Shown in pieces: positions 26,013 to 33,864 of a DNA stretch of 64,000 bases. Source of the stretch: an uncultured Clostridia bacterium (GTDB taxonomy: Bacteria > Bacillota > Clostridia > Oscillospirales > Ruminococcaceae); assembly GCA_944382875.1 (NCBI GenBank), contig CALWNQ010000002.1, positions 124,001 to 188,000 of the forward strand. The letters run 5' to 3'. The notes under the pieces were generated by a model that was given only the letters and a program-made list of their open reading frames with translations, made no database searches and had not been told where the DNA came from. Position 1 is the stretch's first letter. The number at the start of each line of letters is the position of its first letter. The position numbers were made by a program, and so were the translations under genes.

Positions 26013-27460
26013 ATCGCACCACCCTCTCCGCGTGTTTTTCCGGTCAGCATCCGGGATTTGCCGCCCGATTTTGTGACTTCGTCCATCGGGATTCCAAGTT
26101 CCCTTGCCAGAATCTCGACAACCTGCGGGCCGCAGAAGCCGCCCTGGCAGCGTCCCATCCCAGCCCGTGTCCGCCGTTTGACCGCGTCCACACTTCGGGC
26201 AGGCGGATTGCGGTGGATCGCCTCCAACACTTCCCCCTCGGTGATGGTTTCACACCGGCAGACAATCTTGCCAAACCGGGGATCTTGCTGCACCAGTGCT
26301 TCCCGCTCCTCGTCGCTCATTTCCCGAAACTTCGGAAACGGCCTGCGGTTGGGGCAAAAATCCTCTTTTGGATGAAGCGGAAGCCCTGCTTCTCCCAGCA
26401 GACGGACAATTTCCGGCGCAATTGCCGGCGCGGAGGTCAAACCGGGGGATTCGATCCCGGCGGCGTGGATCAGATGCGGTTCGCCTTTGGCCGGGCCAAT
26501 AACAAAATCGCCGCTGTCGGGACAGGCGCGCAGACCGGTAAAGGCGGTAATCACATTGCGGTAATTGATGCCCGGCACCGATTTGACGGCGAGTTTCTGC
26601 ACTTTATCCAAACCGGCTGCCGTGGTTTCGGTGTCTTCTTTATCGGAAATATCCTCCGAAGTCGGTCCGGTGAGCAGGTTCCCATCCACTGTTGGAGTAA
26701 CCAGAATCCCTTTGCCCATTTTGGTAGGCGGCTGAAAAATGGTAGCGTGTACCAGAGTCCCCTGCGTTTTGTCGAGCAGCTCATATTCGCCGCGCCGCGG
26801 AGAGATGGAAAAGCTGTCATCTCCCACCATCCGGGCAATTTCGTCCGCAAAAAGCCCGGCGGCATTGACGATGTAAGAAGCACAGATTTCCTCCTCCGGC
26901 GAAACAACCACAAAGGAATCCCCGTCTTTCCGGATGCCAGTCACACAAAAATTCGTTTTCAGTTCCGCCCCGTTGTCCATCGCGTTTTCGATTCCGCCGA
27001 TGGTCAACTCATAGGGACAGACAATCCCGCCGGTCGGTGCCCATAAGGCGCCTTTGATTTCCCGGGAAATCGCCGGTTCCTTTTCCCACACTTCCTCCGG
27101 GCACAGAATCCGGAGCATCGGCACCCCGTTTTCCTCCCCACGCAGACGAAGCGTTTCCAACGTTTCCAGGTCTTCGTCCGAAAAAGCAAGCACCATCGAA
27201 CCATTGCGGCAAAACGGCACCGAAAGCTCCTTGGCAACCGTTTCCATTAATGCATTGCCTTTTACATTAAAATCCGCCTTTTTGGTGCCGGGCTTTGCGT
27301 CAAATCCGGCATGGACGATGGCAGAATTGGCACGGCTTGCTCCCATCGCCACATCTTCTTGCCGCTCCAACAGAATGGATTTCAGCTGGTAACGGGAGAG
27401 TTCCCGCAGGATCATACTCCCCACAACACCACCGCCGATGACTGCAACATCATATTTCAT
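26009..27460 (-). CDS. GlpA-like FAD-dependent dehydrogenase with BFD-type [2Fe-2S] domain
   Basis: A 483-residue protein. N-terminal FAD loop VIGGGVVGSMILRELSRY (DAO superfamily, as in glycerol-3-phosphate dehydrogenase GlpA) and C-terminal BFD-like [2Fe-2S] domain with CRCE at about residue 405 and CQGGFC at about 440. Start MKYDVAVIGGG at 27460 is set by GGAGGG six bases upstream. First gene of a six-gene operon with a promoter and a hairpin-containing leader. Probable role: oxidation of glycerol-3-phosphate or a related polyol phosphate to the keto form. Confidence 0.88.
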   Translation of the reverse strand: MKYDVAVIGGGVVGSMILRELSRYQLKSILLERQEDVAMGASRANSAIVHAGFDAKPGTKKADFNVKGNALMETVAKELSVPFCRNGSMVLAFSDEDLETLETLRLRGEENGVPMLRILCPEEVWEKEPAISREIKGALWAPTGGIVCPYELTIGGIENAMDNGAELKTNFCVTGIRKDGDSFVVVSPEEEICASYIVNAAGLFADEIARMVGDDSFSISPRRGEYELLDKTQGTLVHATIFQPPTKMGKGILVTPTVDGNLLTGPTSEDISDKEDTETTAAGLDKVQKLAVKSVPGINYRNVITAFTGLRACPDSGDFVIGPAKGEPHLIHAAGIESPGLTSAPAIAPEIVRLLGEAGLPLHPKEDFCPNRRPFPKFREMSDEEREALVQQDPRFGKIVCRCETITEGEVLEAIHRNPPARSVDAVKRRTRAGMGRCQGGFCGPQVVEILARELGIPMDEVTKSGGKSRMLTGKTRGEGGAI

Positions 27461-27472
27461 GCTGTTCCCTCC

Positions 27473-27525
27473 AAAAAAAGACACAGAAAACAAGGGAGGT
27501 ACCTTTCCTCCTTTGCTTCCGTGTC
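27473..27525 (-). terminator. leader terminator/attenuator of the GlpA-like operon
   Basis: In the transcribed leader, GACACGGAAGC...GGAGG (27525-27507) pairs imperfectly with CCTCC...TGTGTC (27499-27480) across a 7-base loop, followed by seven U (27479-27473). The hairpin lies between the promoter and the first start codon, so transcription would stop unless relieved. Bacillus glp operons use such a leader terminator under GlpP antitermination; a similar control here is inference. Confidence 0.7.
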
Positions 27526-27562
27526 TCCAAAACTCCGCACAGATTATTTAATTCCTAGCTTC

Positions 27563-27591
27563 ATCATAGCATATCCCAGCAAAATTGTCAA
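27563..27591 (-). promoter_or_regulatory. sigma-A promoter of the GlpA-like operon
   Basis: Minus strand TTGACA (27591-27586), 17-bp spacer, TATGAT (27568-27563). Confidence 0.8.
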
Positions 27592-27598
27592 TATAAAA

Positions 27599-27632
27599 TA
27601 AAACCTGCTGTTCTAAGAACAACAGGTTTTAT
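27599..27632 (-). terminator. terminator after yebC
   Basis: AAACCTGCTGTTCT/AGAACAACAGGTTT form a near-perfect hairpin with one mismatch, 10 bases beyond the yebC stop, with T/A runs on both sides. Confidence 0.8.
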
Positions 27633-27642
27633 ATGGTTTAAC

Positions 27643-28389
27643 TCAGCCCTCGTAATCGGATTCGTTTTCCCAGTTGTGCCAGACGTTCTGCACATCGTCG
27701 TTGTCTTCCAGCTTTTCCAGCAAGAGGGACATCTTCTTCATAGAATCCTCGTCATTCAGTGCGACATAAGTATTCGGAACCTGCTGCACTTCCGCGGTTT
27801 CAAAAGTATAGCCTTTTTCTTCCAGAGCGGAAAGGACACTTGAAAAATCAGAGGGAGCGCAAGTAATCTCGATCATATCCTCTTCCATCGAAAAATCCTC
27901 CGCACCGGCATCCATCACGTCTTCCATGATCTTGTCCTCGTCGTATTCGCCCTCTTCGTTGTTGATGACGAAAACGCCCTTTTCCTGGAAGCCAAAGGAA
28001 ACGCAGCCGGTGGTGCCAAGGTTGCCGCCGAATTTATCGAACACATGGCGGACATCGCCGGCGGTACGGTTGCGGTTGTCGGTCAGACATTCCACAATCA
28101 CAGCAACGCCGTTGGGACCGTATCCTTCATACACGATATTTTCGTAGTTGTTTTTATCGCCTTCGCCCATCGCCTTTTTGATGATGCGGTCGATATTGTC
28201 ATTGGGGACATTGTTGGCTTTTGCCTTTGCAATCAGATCGCGCAGTTTGCCGTTGACATTGGGGTCACCGCCGCCGGTTTTTACCGCAACTGCAATTTCA
28301 CGGCCAATTTTGGTAAAAACTTTCGCCTTTGCGCCGTCGGTTTTTTCCTTTTTGCGCTTGATGTTATTCCATTTGGAATGTCCTGACAT
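27643..28389 (-). CDS. yebC: YebC/TACO1 family protein
   Basis: A 248-residue protein with the standard start MSGHSKWNNIKRKKEKTDG and the three-domain YebC layout. The family has been described as a transcriptional regulator and, more recently, as a factor helping ribosomes through polyproline stretches. ATG 28389 is preferred over an in-frame ATG two codons earlier because GAGGAGG is then correctly spaced. Monocistronic, with its own promoter and terminator. Confidence 0.95.
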   Translation of the reverse strand: MSGHSKWNNIKRKKEKTDGAKAKVFTKIGREIAVAVKTGGGDPNVNGKLRDLIAKAKANNVPNDNIDRIIKKAMGEGDKNNYENIVYEGYGPNGVAVIVECLTDNRNRTAGDVRHVFDKFGGNLGTTGCVSFGFQEKGVFVINNEEGEYDEDKIMEDVMDAGAEDFSMEEDMIEITCAPSDFSSVLSALEEKGYTFETAEVQQVPNTYVALNDEDSMKKMSLLLEKLEDNDDVQNVWHNWENESDYEG

Positions 28390-28432
28390 ATTCATCCTCC
28401 TCAGAATTGCTACAAATAATCTCCAATATTTT

Positions 28433-28461
28433 ATTATAGCACAAAATTATTTATTTTGCAA
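28433..28461 (-). promoter_or_regulatory. sigma-A promoter of yebC
   Basis: Minus strand TTGCAA (28461-28456), 17-bp spacer ending in TGC, perfect TATAAT (28438-28433). The -35 lies in the end of rsmF. Confidence 0.75.
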
Positions 28462-29821
28462 GTCCACCCAACAGCCGAAGCCCTTTGGGATAATGATTTT
28501 TAATGATACCGCCGTTCATTTTTCCGCCGCCCAGCGGGAAGCCATCCACCAAAACCGCGCACCAGCCGTCCACAGCCTGTTCCGGCGCAATCGGCATTCC
28601 CTGTAAATATTGTTCCACCCGCAGCTCTCCGAGTGCAAGCTGCTCGATGTTGGCACATTGCGGACCAAACACCATAAAGAGATGGTGGTTCGGTTCAAAC
28701 CTCCCCTTTTTCAAGATCCCGGCAAAAACGCCGTTGCGCACCACCCGGAGCCGGTTCACCCGATCGGGAGAAATCGCCGGGAGGTATACGCGGTCTTTGT
28801 CACAAAAAAACTTTTTGACAGCCAGAGCCGGGAAATATTTTGCAGAAAAGTCCTCCCATTCGGGAACCGGCTTGGTTTTTGCTGTCACTTCCGCAAAAAC
28901 GGGGACACTTTCGCCCTCTTTTTGGAAACAAGCCATGTAGTGCCCTTCCCCGCCCTGACACGGCCAGATGCGGCGCACCTTGCTCACATCGAGCGGAAGC
29001 CCGCCGCAGCGGTTTTCTTCGCCGGGGCTGCCAAAATCACCGCCCCAGTCCAGCAGCGTAAATTCCGGATGCCGCAGCAGAAAAGCAGCGGTTTGCTGTT
29101 CATCTTCCTCCGGCGAAAAGGTGCAGGTGGAGTAAACCAGCATCCCGCCCGGCGCTGTCGTGGCGGCAGCCGCATCCAAAATTTCCCTGCCCAGCGCAGC
29201 ACACTGGCGGACGAGCGCTTCCGAATGCTGGCCCAGCGCGGCCTCTTCCTTGCGGAACATCCCCTCTCCGGAACAGGGAGCATCTACCAAAACCCGGTCG
29301 AAAAACCCCGGGAAGTTTTCGGCAATCCGCTCCGGGGCCTCATTCAAAACCAGCGCGTTTGCCGCGCCCATCCGCTCCAGATTTCCTTCCAGCACCTTGG
29401 CGCGGGCAGGCACATATTCATTGCTGACAAGCAATCCTTCCCCCGCAAGCGCGGCGGCAAGCTGGCTGCTTTTTCCGCCCGGCGCGGCGCACATGTCGAG
29501 CACCTTCATGCCCGGTTGAACATGAAGCCGCGGTGCCGGAGCCGAAGCAGACGGTTCCTGCGAATAAAATACCCCCGCATGGTGATACGGATGCTTTCCC
29601 GGCCTCATCGCGTCCGCCGGCAGGAGGAACCCTTCCGGACAGAACGGAGAAACGGTAACTGGGAGCCCGCTGTGTTCCGCGAACCATTCCGGTGCACAGC
29701 GCAGCCGGTTTACCGTCACGCCGCGCGCCGCATTCTCCGAAATCGGTTTGAGCAATTCCTCAAACCGGCCGCCAAGCAGCGTTTTTTCCCGTTCGATAAA
29801 ATACTCGCCGGACAAAATCAT
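28451..29821 (-). CDS. rsmF: 16S rRNA m5C methyltransferase, RsmF-like
   Basis: A 456-residue NOL1/NOP2/Sun family methyltransferase. SAM motif LDMCAAPGGKSSQLA is near residue 111, DAPCSGEGMFRK holds one conserved Cys (about 185), and YSTCTFSPEEDE the catalytic Cys (about 235). The C-terminal region resembles the PUA-like domain of RsmF/YebU. Start ATG has GAAGGAGGT immediately upstream. No terminator is visible between it and yebC, so read-through may occur. Confidence 0.9.
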   Translation of the reverse strand: MILSGEYFIEREKTLLGGRFEELLKPISENAARGVTVNRLRCAPEWFAEHSGLPVTVSPFCPEGFLLPADAMRPGKHPYHHAGVFYSQEPSASAPAPRLHVQPGMKVLDMCAAPGGKSSQLAAALAGEGLLVSNEYVPARAKVLEGNLERMGAANALVLNEAPERIAENFPGFFDRVLVDAPCSGEGMFRKEEAALGQHSEALVRQCAALGREILDAAAATTAPGGMLVYSTCTFSPEEDEQQTAAFLLRHPEFTLLDWGGDFGSPGEENRCGGLPLDVSKVRRIWPCQGGEGHYMACFQKEGESVPVFAEVTAKTKPVPEWEDFSAKYFPALAVKKFFCDKDRVYLPAISPDRVNRLRVVRNGVFAGILKKGRFEPNHHLFMVFGPQCANIEQLALGELRVEQYLQGMPIAPEQAVDGWCAVLVDGFPLGGGKMNGGIIKNHYPKGLRLLGGLAK

Positions 29822-29831
29822 ACCTCCTTCT

Positions 29832-29860
29832 GCATATCCGCCGGTGTTTGGGTGATACTA
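29832..29860 (+). promoter_or_regulatory. possible forespore (sigma-G-like) promoter
   Basis: GCATA (29832-29836), 17-bp spacer and GATACTA (29854-29860). Compared with the sigma-G pattern GYATR and CAHNHTA it deviates at one base of the -10. It ends 46 bp before a small ORF. By-eye call. Confidence 0.4.
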
Positions 29861-29905
29861 TGTCCGACGGGGAATCATCTCCGTATCTTGAAAGGAGAAT
29901 TCGAA

Positions 29906-30034
29906 ATGAAAAACAATATGAAAAACTGTGATAAGAATACCCGTGCTACCTCTTCCATGCAGAACAATCAGAAAAAGCCATCCACCAAAGCGGAAAATTG
30001 CAGTCATCCGCAGGATGCAGCCAACTGCCGGTAA
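29906..30034 (+). CDS. small 42-residue Asn/Lys/Cys-rich protein
   Basis: A tiny frame with a strong ribosome binding site (AAAGGAG 29891-29897), ATG 29906, and a terminator just after the stop. The product is hydrophilic, rich in Asn, Lys, Gln and Ser, with Cys at residues 8, 33 and 41 and end AANCR. It resembles in style the small spore-associated proteins of clostridia but I cannot place it in a family. Isolated plus-strand unit between two minus-strand operons, which supports it being a real gene. Confidence 0.6.
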   Translation: MKNNMKNCDKNTRATSSMQNNQKKPSTKAENCSHPQDAANCR

Positions 30035-30037
30035 AAA

Positions 30038-30062
30038 GGGGGCCTCTTATGAGGCCCTTTAC
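30038..30062 (+). terminator. terminator after the small ORF
   Basis: GGGCCTC (30040-30046), TTAT loop, GAGGCCC (30051-30057), then TTT. It begins three bases after the small gene's stop. Confidence 0.75.
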
Positions 30063-30071
30063 ATATATCCG

Positions 30072-30941
30072 TTATTTCTGCTGTTCAAGTGGCAGGAATC
30101 CTTCCCCCATTACCTCGGAAGAATCCGCCGCAATCATAAAGGCATTTGGATCGATTTCATGTACAATCCGTTTGACGGGATAATATTCATTACGCCGTAG
30201 AGCACACATGAGCACTTTCTGTGCTCTACCGGTGTATCCACCTTCTGCGCGAAAAAATGTTGTGCCGCGATCAATTTCTTCCATAATCCGTTTGGATATT
30301 TCGCCATTTTTTTCAGAAAATATATAAACCAGTTTTCCGCGGTCACCGCCATATATCACCACATCAATGATCTGGGTACAAACAAACATGGTGATAATCG
30401 AAAAAAGTCCGGATTCAAGACTGTTAAATACAAAAACAGAAATTGTAATAATCAACACATCCAGGGCGAAGGAAAGCTTTCCCAGTTGCAGGTGCGGACG
30501 TTTTTGATTAATGATTTTAATAACAATATCCGTGCCGCCTGTTGAACCGGAACGAATAAAAACAAGGCCGATCCCAAGCCCCCAAAGAACCCCACCGAAC
30601 AGGCAGGAAACCAACTTCTCTCCCTGGTAAACCGGTAAACCGGTCAAGATATAATCGTAAAAGATGGTAAAACTGCCAACAGAAAGCAGCGTTTTCCACA
30701 TAAAGTCATGGCCGATCATACGCCAGCCGATCAAAAGCAGCGGAATATTGATCAGTGCTGACAGCATACCAACTGGGAGGTTGGTCACATGAGCCAGAAT
30801 TAGGGCAACACCGCTGACGCCACCCGGCGCAATCTGACAAGGCTCTATGAAAAAGTAGAGTCCGGCAGCAAAAACAAAGGTTCCTGCCAACACCAGCAAA
30901 CTATCCAATGCAATTTGCGTAAACCGGTCGTTCTTTTTCAT
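30072..30941 (-). CDS. YitT family membrane protein (DUF161/DUF2179)
   Basis: A 289-residue protein with five to six membrane helices in the first ~190 residues (PCQIAPGGVSGVALI is a typical first loop; GTDIVIKIINQ another conserved segment) and a soluble C-terminal DUF2179 domain (GGYTGRAQKVLMCALRR). Function unknown. Start ATG 30941 is set by AAAGGAGGAGCT; the longer frame runs through mrnC. Lies 10 bases downstream of mrnC in the obg-mrnC-yitT transcript. Confidence 0.88.
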   Translation of the reverse strand: MKKNDRFTQIALDSLLVLAGTFVFAAGLYFFIEPCQIAPGGVSGVALILAHVTNLPVGMLSALINIPLLLIGWRMIGHDFMWKTLLSVGSFTIFYDYILTGLPVYQGEKLVSCLFGGVLWGLGIGLVFIRSGSTGGTDIVIKIINQKRPHLQLGKLSFALDVLIITISVFVFNSLESGLFSIITMFVCTQIIDVVIYGGDRGKLVYIFSEKNGEISKRIMEEIDRGTTFFRAEGGYTGRAQKVLMCALRRNEYYPVKRIVHEIDPNAFMIAADSSEVMGEGFLPLEQQK

Positions 30942-30951
30942 AGCTCCTCCT

Positions 30952-31335
30952 TTAGTGATCAGATGAATTCCAGATTGTTTCAAACAGTTCTGTTTCACGC
31001 TGAAAATTTCCAGTGATGTGAAGAAAACCAAATAAAGTTTCCAGTCCCGTTGCAAAACGGTACTCCCCCGGATCCGCATTTTTCGGCACATGTGAATGAG
31101 TGTTGCGTCCCCGTTTAAAAATTCGCAGCTCTTCTTCGGTTAACAGGCCGTCTAACTGCTCAACAGCTTTTGCCTGCGCTTTTGCACATACCACCGACAC
31201 CGCTTTTTTATGGAGTTTGCTGACCGGCATACTTCCCGCTTCGGCAAGCTTTTCCCGAACATGAAGCTCGAAAACCGCATCGCCCAGAAACGCAAGGGTG
31301 AGCGGGCTTAACATTTTTGCTTCCGCAATTTCCAT
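30952..31335 (-). CDS. mrnC: Mini-ribonuclease III
   Basis: A 127-residue RNase III-type catalytic domain without a dsRBD. The signature AFLGDAVFELHVRE (residues 15-28) and the second acidic motif GLETLFGFLHITG are present. Mini-III matures 23S rRNA in Firmicutes. It is 12 bases downstream of obg and just upstream of yitT. Confidence 0.93.
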   Translation of the reverse strand: MEIAEAKMLSPLTLAFLGDAVFELHVREKLAEAGSMPVSKLHKKAVSVVCAKAQAKAVEQLDGLLTEEELRIFKRGRNTHSHVPKNADPGEYRFATGLETLFGFLHITGNFQRETELFETIWNSSDH

Positions 31336-31347
31336 GTGTGAGCCTCC

Positions 31348-32619
31348 TTACCGGACATAATCGAACTGGAAGTCCAGAAGCTCCACGGTATCGCCTTCTT
31401 GGATCCCCATTTCCTCCAGCTTGTCGATGATGCCGCTGGAACGGAGGACTCGCTGGAAATACTGCATAGATTCGTAGTCGTCCGGGTTGACCACCGAAAA
31501 AACTGGTTCCATCCAAGGAGCGTCGATAATATAAACATCGTTCTCCTTGCGGACGGTAAAGCTCCGGTCGGTCAGCGCCGCGGTGGGATCGGGCGCCACA
31601 AATTCCGGTTCAAAGTGTTTCACAGGCGGAAGTTCCTGAAGTTTCTGCGCCGCATACCGGATGACATCGGCAGTTCCCTGGGTGGTCGCAGCGCTCACCG
31701 CAAAGAACGGATAACCTTTTTCCTCAATATAGGAACGGAACGCCTCAATCTGCTCCGGCTCCGCCAAATCGCACTTGTTCGCCAGCACAATTTGGGGAAG
31801 TTCCGCCAGATCCGCGCTGAAATTGGCGAGCTCAAAATTGATCTTTTCAAAGTCTTCAATGGGATCCCGTCCTTCCGAACCGGAAACATCAACCAGATGG
31901 AGGATCAGACGGCACCGCTCCACATGGCGGAGGAAGTCATGTCCCAGGCCAACACCGTCGCTGGCGCCTTCCACCAAACCGGGAATATCCGCCATAACGA
32001 AGGAAGTGTCCTGGTCCAGCCGCACCACACCCAGAACCGGCTGCAATGTGGTAAAGTGATAGTTGGCGATTTTGGGTCTTGCCGCACTGACCACCGAAAT
32101 AAAGGTGGATTTCCCGACATTCGGAAAGCCGACCAGACCAACGTCAGCCAGCAATTTCAGCTCCAGGATCACTTCAAAGGATTCACCGGGCAATCCCGGC
32201 TTGGAAAAGCGCGGAATCTGACGGGTGGCTGTCGCAAAATGCTGGTTGCCAGCACCGCCGCGTCCGCCGTGCGCCAGAATGACCGGTTCATCGGTGGAAA
32301 TATCCGCCATAATCTGGCCGCTCTGCGCCTCCCGGACAATCGTCCCGAACGGCACCCGGATAACCAGGTCCTCGCCGCTTTTTCCAGAGCAGCGGCGACT
32401 TCCCCCCGGCTGGCCGTTCTGCGCTTCGAATTTATAACGGTACCGGAAGTTCACCAGCGTGTCCATACTGCGGTCTGCTTGGAACACCACATTTCCGCCG
32501 CGTCCGCCGTCCCCGCCGTCAGGGCCGCCGTTGGCGACATATTTTTCACGATGGAACGAAACCGCACCGTTTCCGCCGTTGCCGGCGCTAATCTTTATTT
32601 TTGCACGATCTACAAACAT
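31348..32619 (-). CDS. obg: GTPase Obg (CgtA)
   Basis: A 423-residue GTPase for 50S assembly. The glycine-rich Obg fold occupies residues 1-158 (GGPDGGDGGRGG), followed by the G domain with GFPNVGKST (about 165), DIPGLVEGAS and NKCDL, and the C-terminal OCT domain (about 345-423) usual for Firmicute Obg. Start MFVDRAKIKI at 32619 with AGGCAGGG upstream. A terminator separates it from rpmA, so it needs its own promoter or read-through; a weak candidate lies at about 32705-32730. Confidence 0.96.
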   Translation of the reverse strand: MFVDRAKIKISAGNGGNGAVSFHREKYVANGGPDGGDGGRGGNVVFQADRSMDTLVNFRYRYKFEAQNGQPGGSRRCSGKSGEDLVIRVPFGTIVREAQSGQIMADISTDEPVILAHGGRGGAGNQHFATATRQIPRFSKPGLPGESFEVILELKLLADVGLVGFPNVGKSTFISVVSAARPKIANYHFTTLQPVLGVVRLDQDTSFVMADIPGLVEGASDGVGLGHDFLRHVERCRLILHLVDVSGSEGRDPIEDFEKINFELANFSADLAELPQIVLANKCDLAEPEQIEAFRSYIEEKGYPFFAVSAATTQGTADVIRYAAQKLQELPPVKHFEPEFVAPDPTAALTDRSFTVRKENDVYIIDAPWMEPVFSVVNPDDYESMQYFQRVLRSSGIIDKLEEMGIQEGDTVELLDFQFDYVR

Positions 32620-32727
32620 TATACCCTGCCTTTCTCCCAAAATGGGACCCGCATGTCCTACTGGCACACAAACCTCATCGGCTCCGGCAGGAACCGGCTT
32701 AATTAGTCGGTTTGCCGCTTTAACATC

Positions 32728-32763
32728 AAAAAACCCCAAGCACTATCTGGCCCGGGGTTTTTA
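32728..32763 (-). terminator. terminator of the rplU-prp-rpmA operon
   Basis: AAAACCCC (32730-32737) and GGGGTTTT (32754-32761) form the stem; on the minus strand the hairpin is followed by a run of six T. It lies three bases after the rpmA stop. Confidence 0.75.
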
Positions 32764-32765
32764 GC

Positions 32766-33047
32766 TTATTGTGCAGCGTATACGCTGACTTTTTTGCGGT
32801 CACGGCCGAGGCGCTCGAATTTCACGACGCCGTCGATCAGAGCGAAGAGGGTATCATCGCTGCCGATGCCCACGTTTTCACCGGGGTGAATATGTGTGCC
32901 GCGCTGCCGCACAAGGATGTTGCCGGCCAGAACCTTCTGTCCGTCGGCACGTTTGGCGCCGAGACGTTTGGATTCGGAATCACGGCCGTTCTTGGTAGAA
33001 CCTACACCTTTTTTATGTGCAAAGAACTGCATGCTGATTTTTAACAT
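32766..33047 (-). CDS. rpmA: 50S ribosomal protein L27
   Basis: A 93-residue L27 with the Firmicute N-terminal extension MLKISMQFF before [15 protein letters not shown]. In this lineage the extension is cleaved between Phe and Ala by Prp, which is encoded directly upstream. GGAGGTG in the end of prp is the ribosome binding site. Confidence 0.97.
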   Translation of the reverse strand: MLKISMQFFAHKKGVGSTKNGRDSESKRLGAKRADGQKVLAGNILVRQRGTHIHPGENVGIGSDDTLFALIDGVVKFERLGRDRKKVSVYAAQ

Positions 33048-33050
33048 AAC

Positions 33051-33368
33051 TTACACCTCCAAGTAACGGATTTGGATAAATGCGGGAAACTGCTCCTGTA
33101 AGTTCCGGATATGAAGCTCAAACGAATCAAGCATCGCCTGAACATCCAAAGGAAGCTCCCCACTTGTTTTTAAGCTGATCGCATTTTTCAAAACATCGAC
33201 TTCCGCAGGAAAATGCAGAATCTCTGTAATACCGTTTGCAGTCAACTCCACCGCCGAGGATACCGCCGCACACACAATGTCGCGGCCCTTGTTTGCGTAC
33301 CCGGCATGTCCGGACACAGTAAACCCGGTGATCCGGCGGTCTTTGCGCTGAAATACAGCCTGAACCAT
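33051..33368 (-). CDS. prp: ribosomal-processing cysteine protease Prp
   Basis: A 105-residue Prp (YsxB family). The catalytic His is in [10 protein letters not shown] (about residue 21) and the Cys in [10 protein letters not shown] (about 33). It removes the N-terminal extension of L27. It lies between rplU and rpmA with four-base spacing on both sides, the classic arrangement. Confidence 0.95.
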   Translation of the reverse strand: MVQAVFQRKDRRITGFTVSGHAGYANKGRDIVCAAVSSAVELTANGITEILHFPAEVDVLKNAISLKTSGELPLDVQAMLDSFELHIRNLQEQFPAFIQIRYLEV

Positions 33369-33372
33369 AACC

Positions 33373-33684
33373 TTACGCGTTAATGGATTCGATTCTCACC
33401 TGAGTGTAGAACTGTCTGTGGCCGATCTTGCGCTGAGAGCCTTTTTTGGGCTTGTAGGTCCAAACCGTTACCTTTTTGCCCTTGCCGGTTTTCAGAAGGG
33501 TTGCGGTAACAGTTGCGCCTTCCACATAGGGAGCGCCAACCTTGGTTCCGTTCTCGTCAGCAACCAGTGCGACCTTGTCAAAAGTGACAGCGGACTGTGC
33601 TTCTCCTTCGATCTTCTCGATGAAGATCACATCGCCGGCCTGCACGCGGTACTGTTTTCCACCAGTTTCGATAATTGCAAACAT
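33373..33684 (-). CDS. rplU: 50S ribosomal protein L21
   Basis: L21 of 103 residues from MFAIIETGGKQYRVQAGD to the usual C-terminal RQFYTQVRIESI. The start is one of two adjacent ATG codons (33687 or 33684) after AAAAGGCAGG; 33684 gives the standard N-terminus. First gene of rplU-prp-rpmA, preceded by a promoter and a structured leader. Confidence 0.95.
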   Translation of the reverse strand: MFAIIETGGKQYRVQAGDVIFIEKIEGEAQSAVTFDKVALVADENGTKVGAPYVEGATVTATLLKTGKGKKVTVWTYKPKKGSQRKIGHRQFYTQVRIESINA

Positions 33685-33689
33685 CATAG

Positions 33690-33762
33690 GCACCTGCCTT
33701 TTCTCTAAACTCGCTGTTCACCAGGCGCGGACAAGCCGACTTCAAGCCCGGAACATGCGGCT
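33690..33762 (-). ncRNA. probable L21 ribosomal-protein leader
   Basis: The ~75-base 5' UTR has GC-rich segments able to pair, including AGCCGCATG..., CCGGGC and GTCGGCTTGTCC elements, immediately upstream of rplU. Low-GC Firmicutes carry the L21 leader, an autoregulatory RNA, at this position. The call rests on position and general look. Confidence 0.5.
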
Positions 33763-33767
33763 TTTAC

Positions 33768-33796
33768 ATTATATCATACCCACAACGGCATGTCAA
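33768..33796 (-). promoter_or_regulatory. sigma-A promoter of rplU-prp-rpmA
   Basis: Minus strand TTGACA (33796-33791), 17-bp spacer, TATAAT (33773-33768): both hexamers match consensus perfectly, as expected for a ribosomal protein operon. Confidence 0.92.
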
Positions 33797-33838
33797 CCTT
33801 TTTTTTCAAAACAAACGCAATTTTTTGCAAAATTTTCA

Positions 33839-33860
33839 AGGCTGCCCTTTCGGACAGCCT
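33839..33860 (-). terminator. probable terminator after the C_GCAxxG_C_C gene
   Basis: AGGCTGCCC/GGACAGCCT stem with TTTC loop four bases after the stop. The following tract is only moderately T-rich. Confidence 0.5.
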
Positions 33861-33864
33861 ATTT

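Noticed and set aside
28610-29905. Upstream extension of the small plus-strand gene at 29906 into a 474-codon frame
   Set aside because: The extension is antisense to rsmF; a strong ribosome binding site supports only the short form.
31399-32706. 435-codon plus-strand frame opposite obg
   Set aside because: Antisense shadow of obg with no initiation signal and no recognisable protein features.
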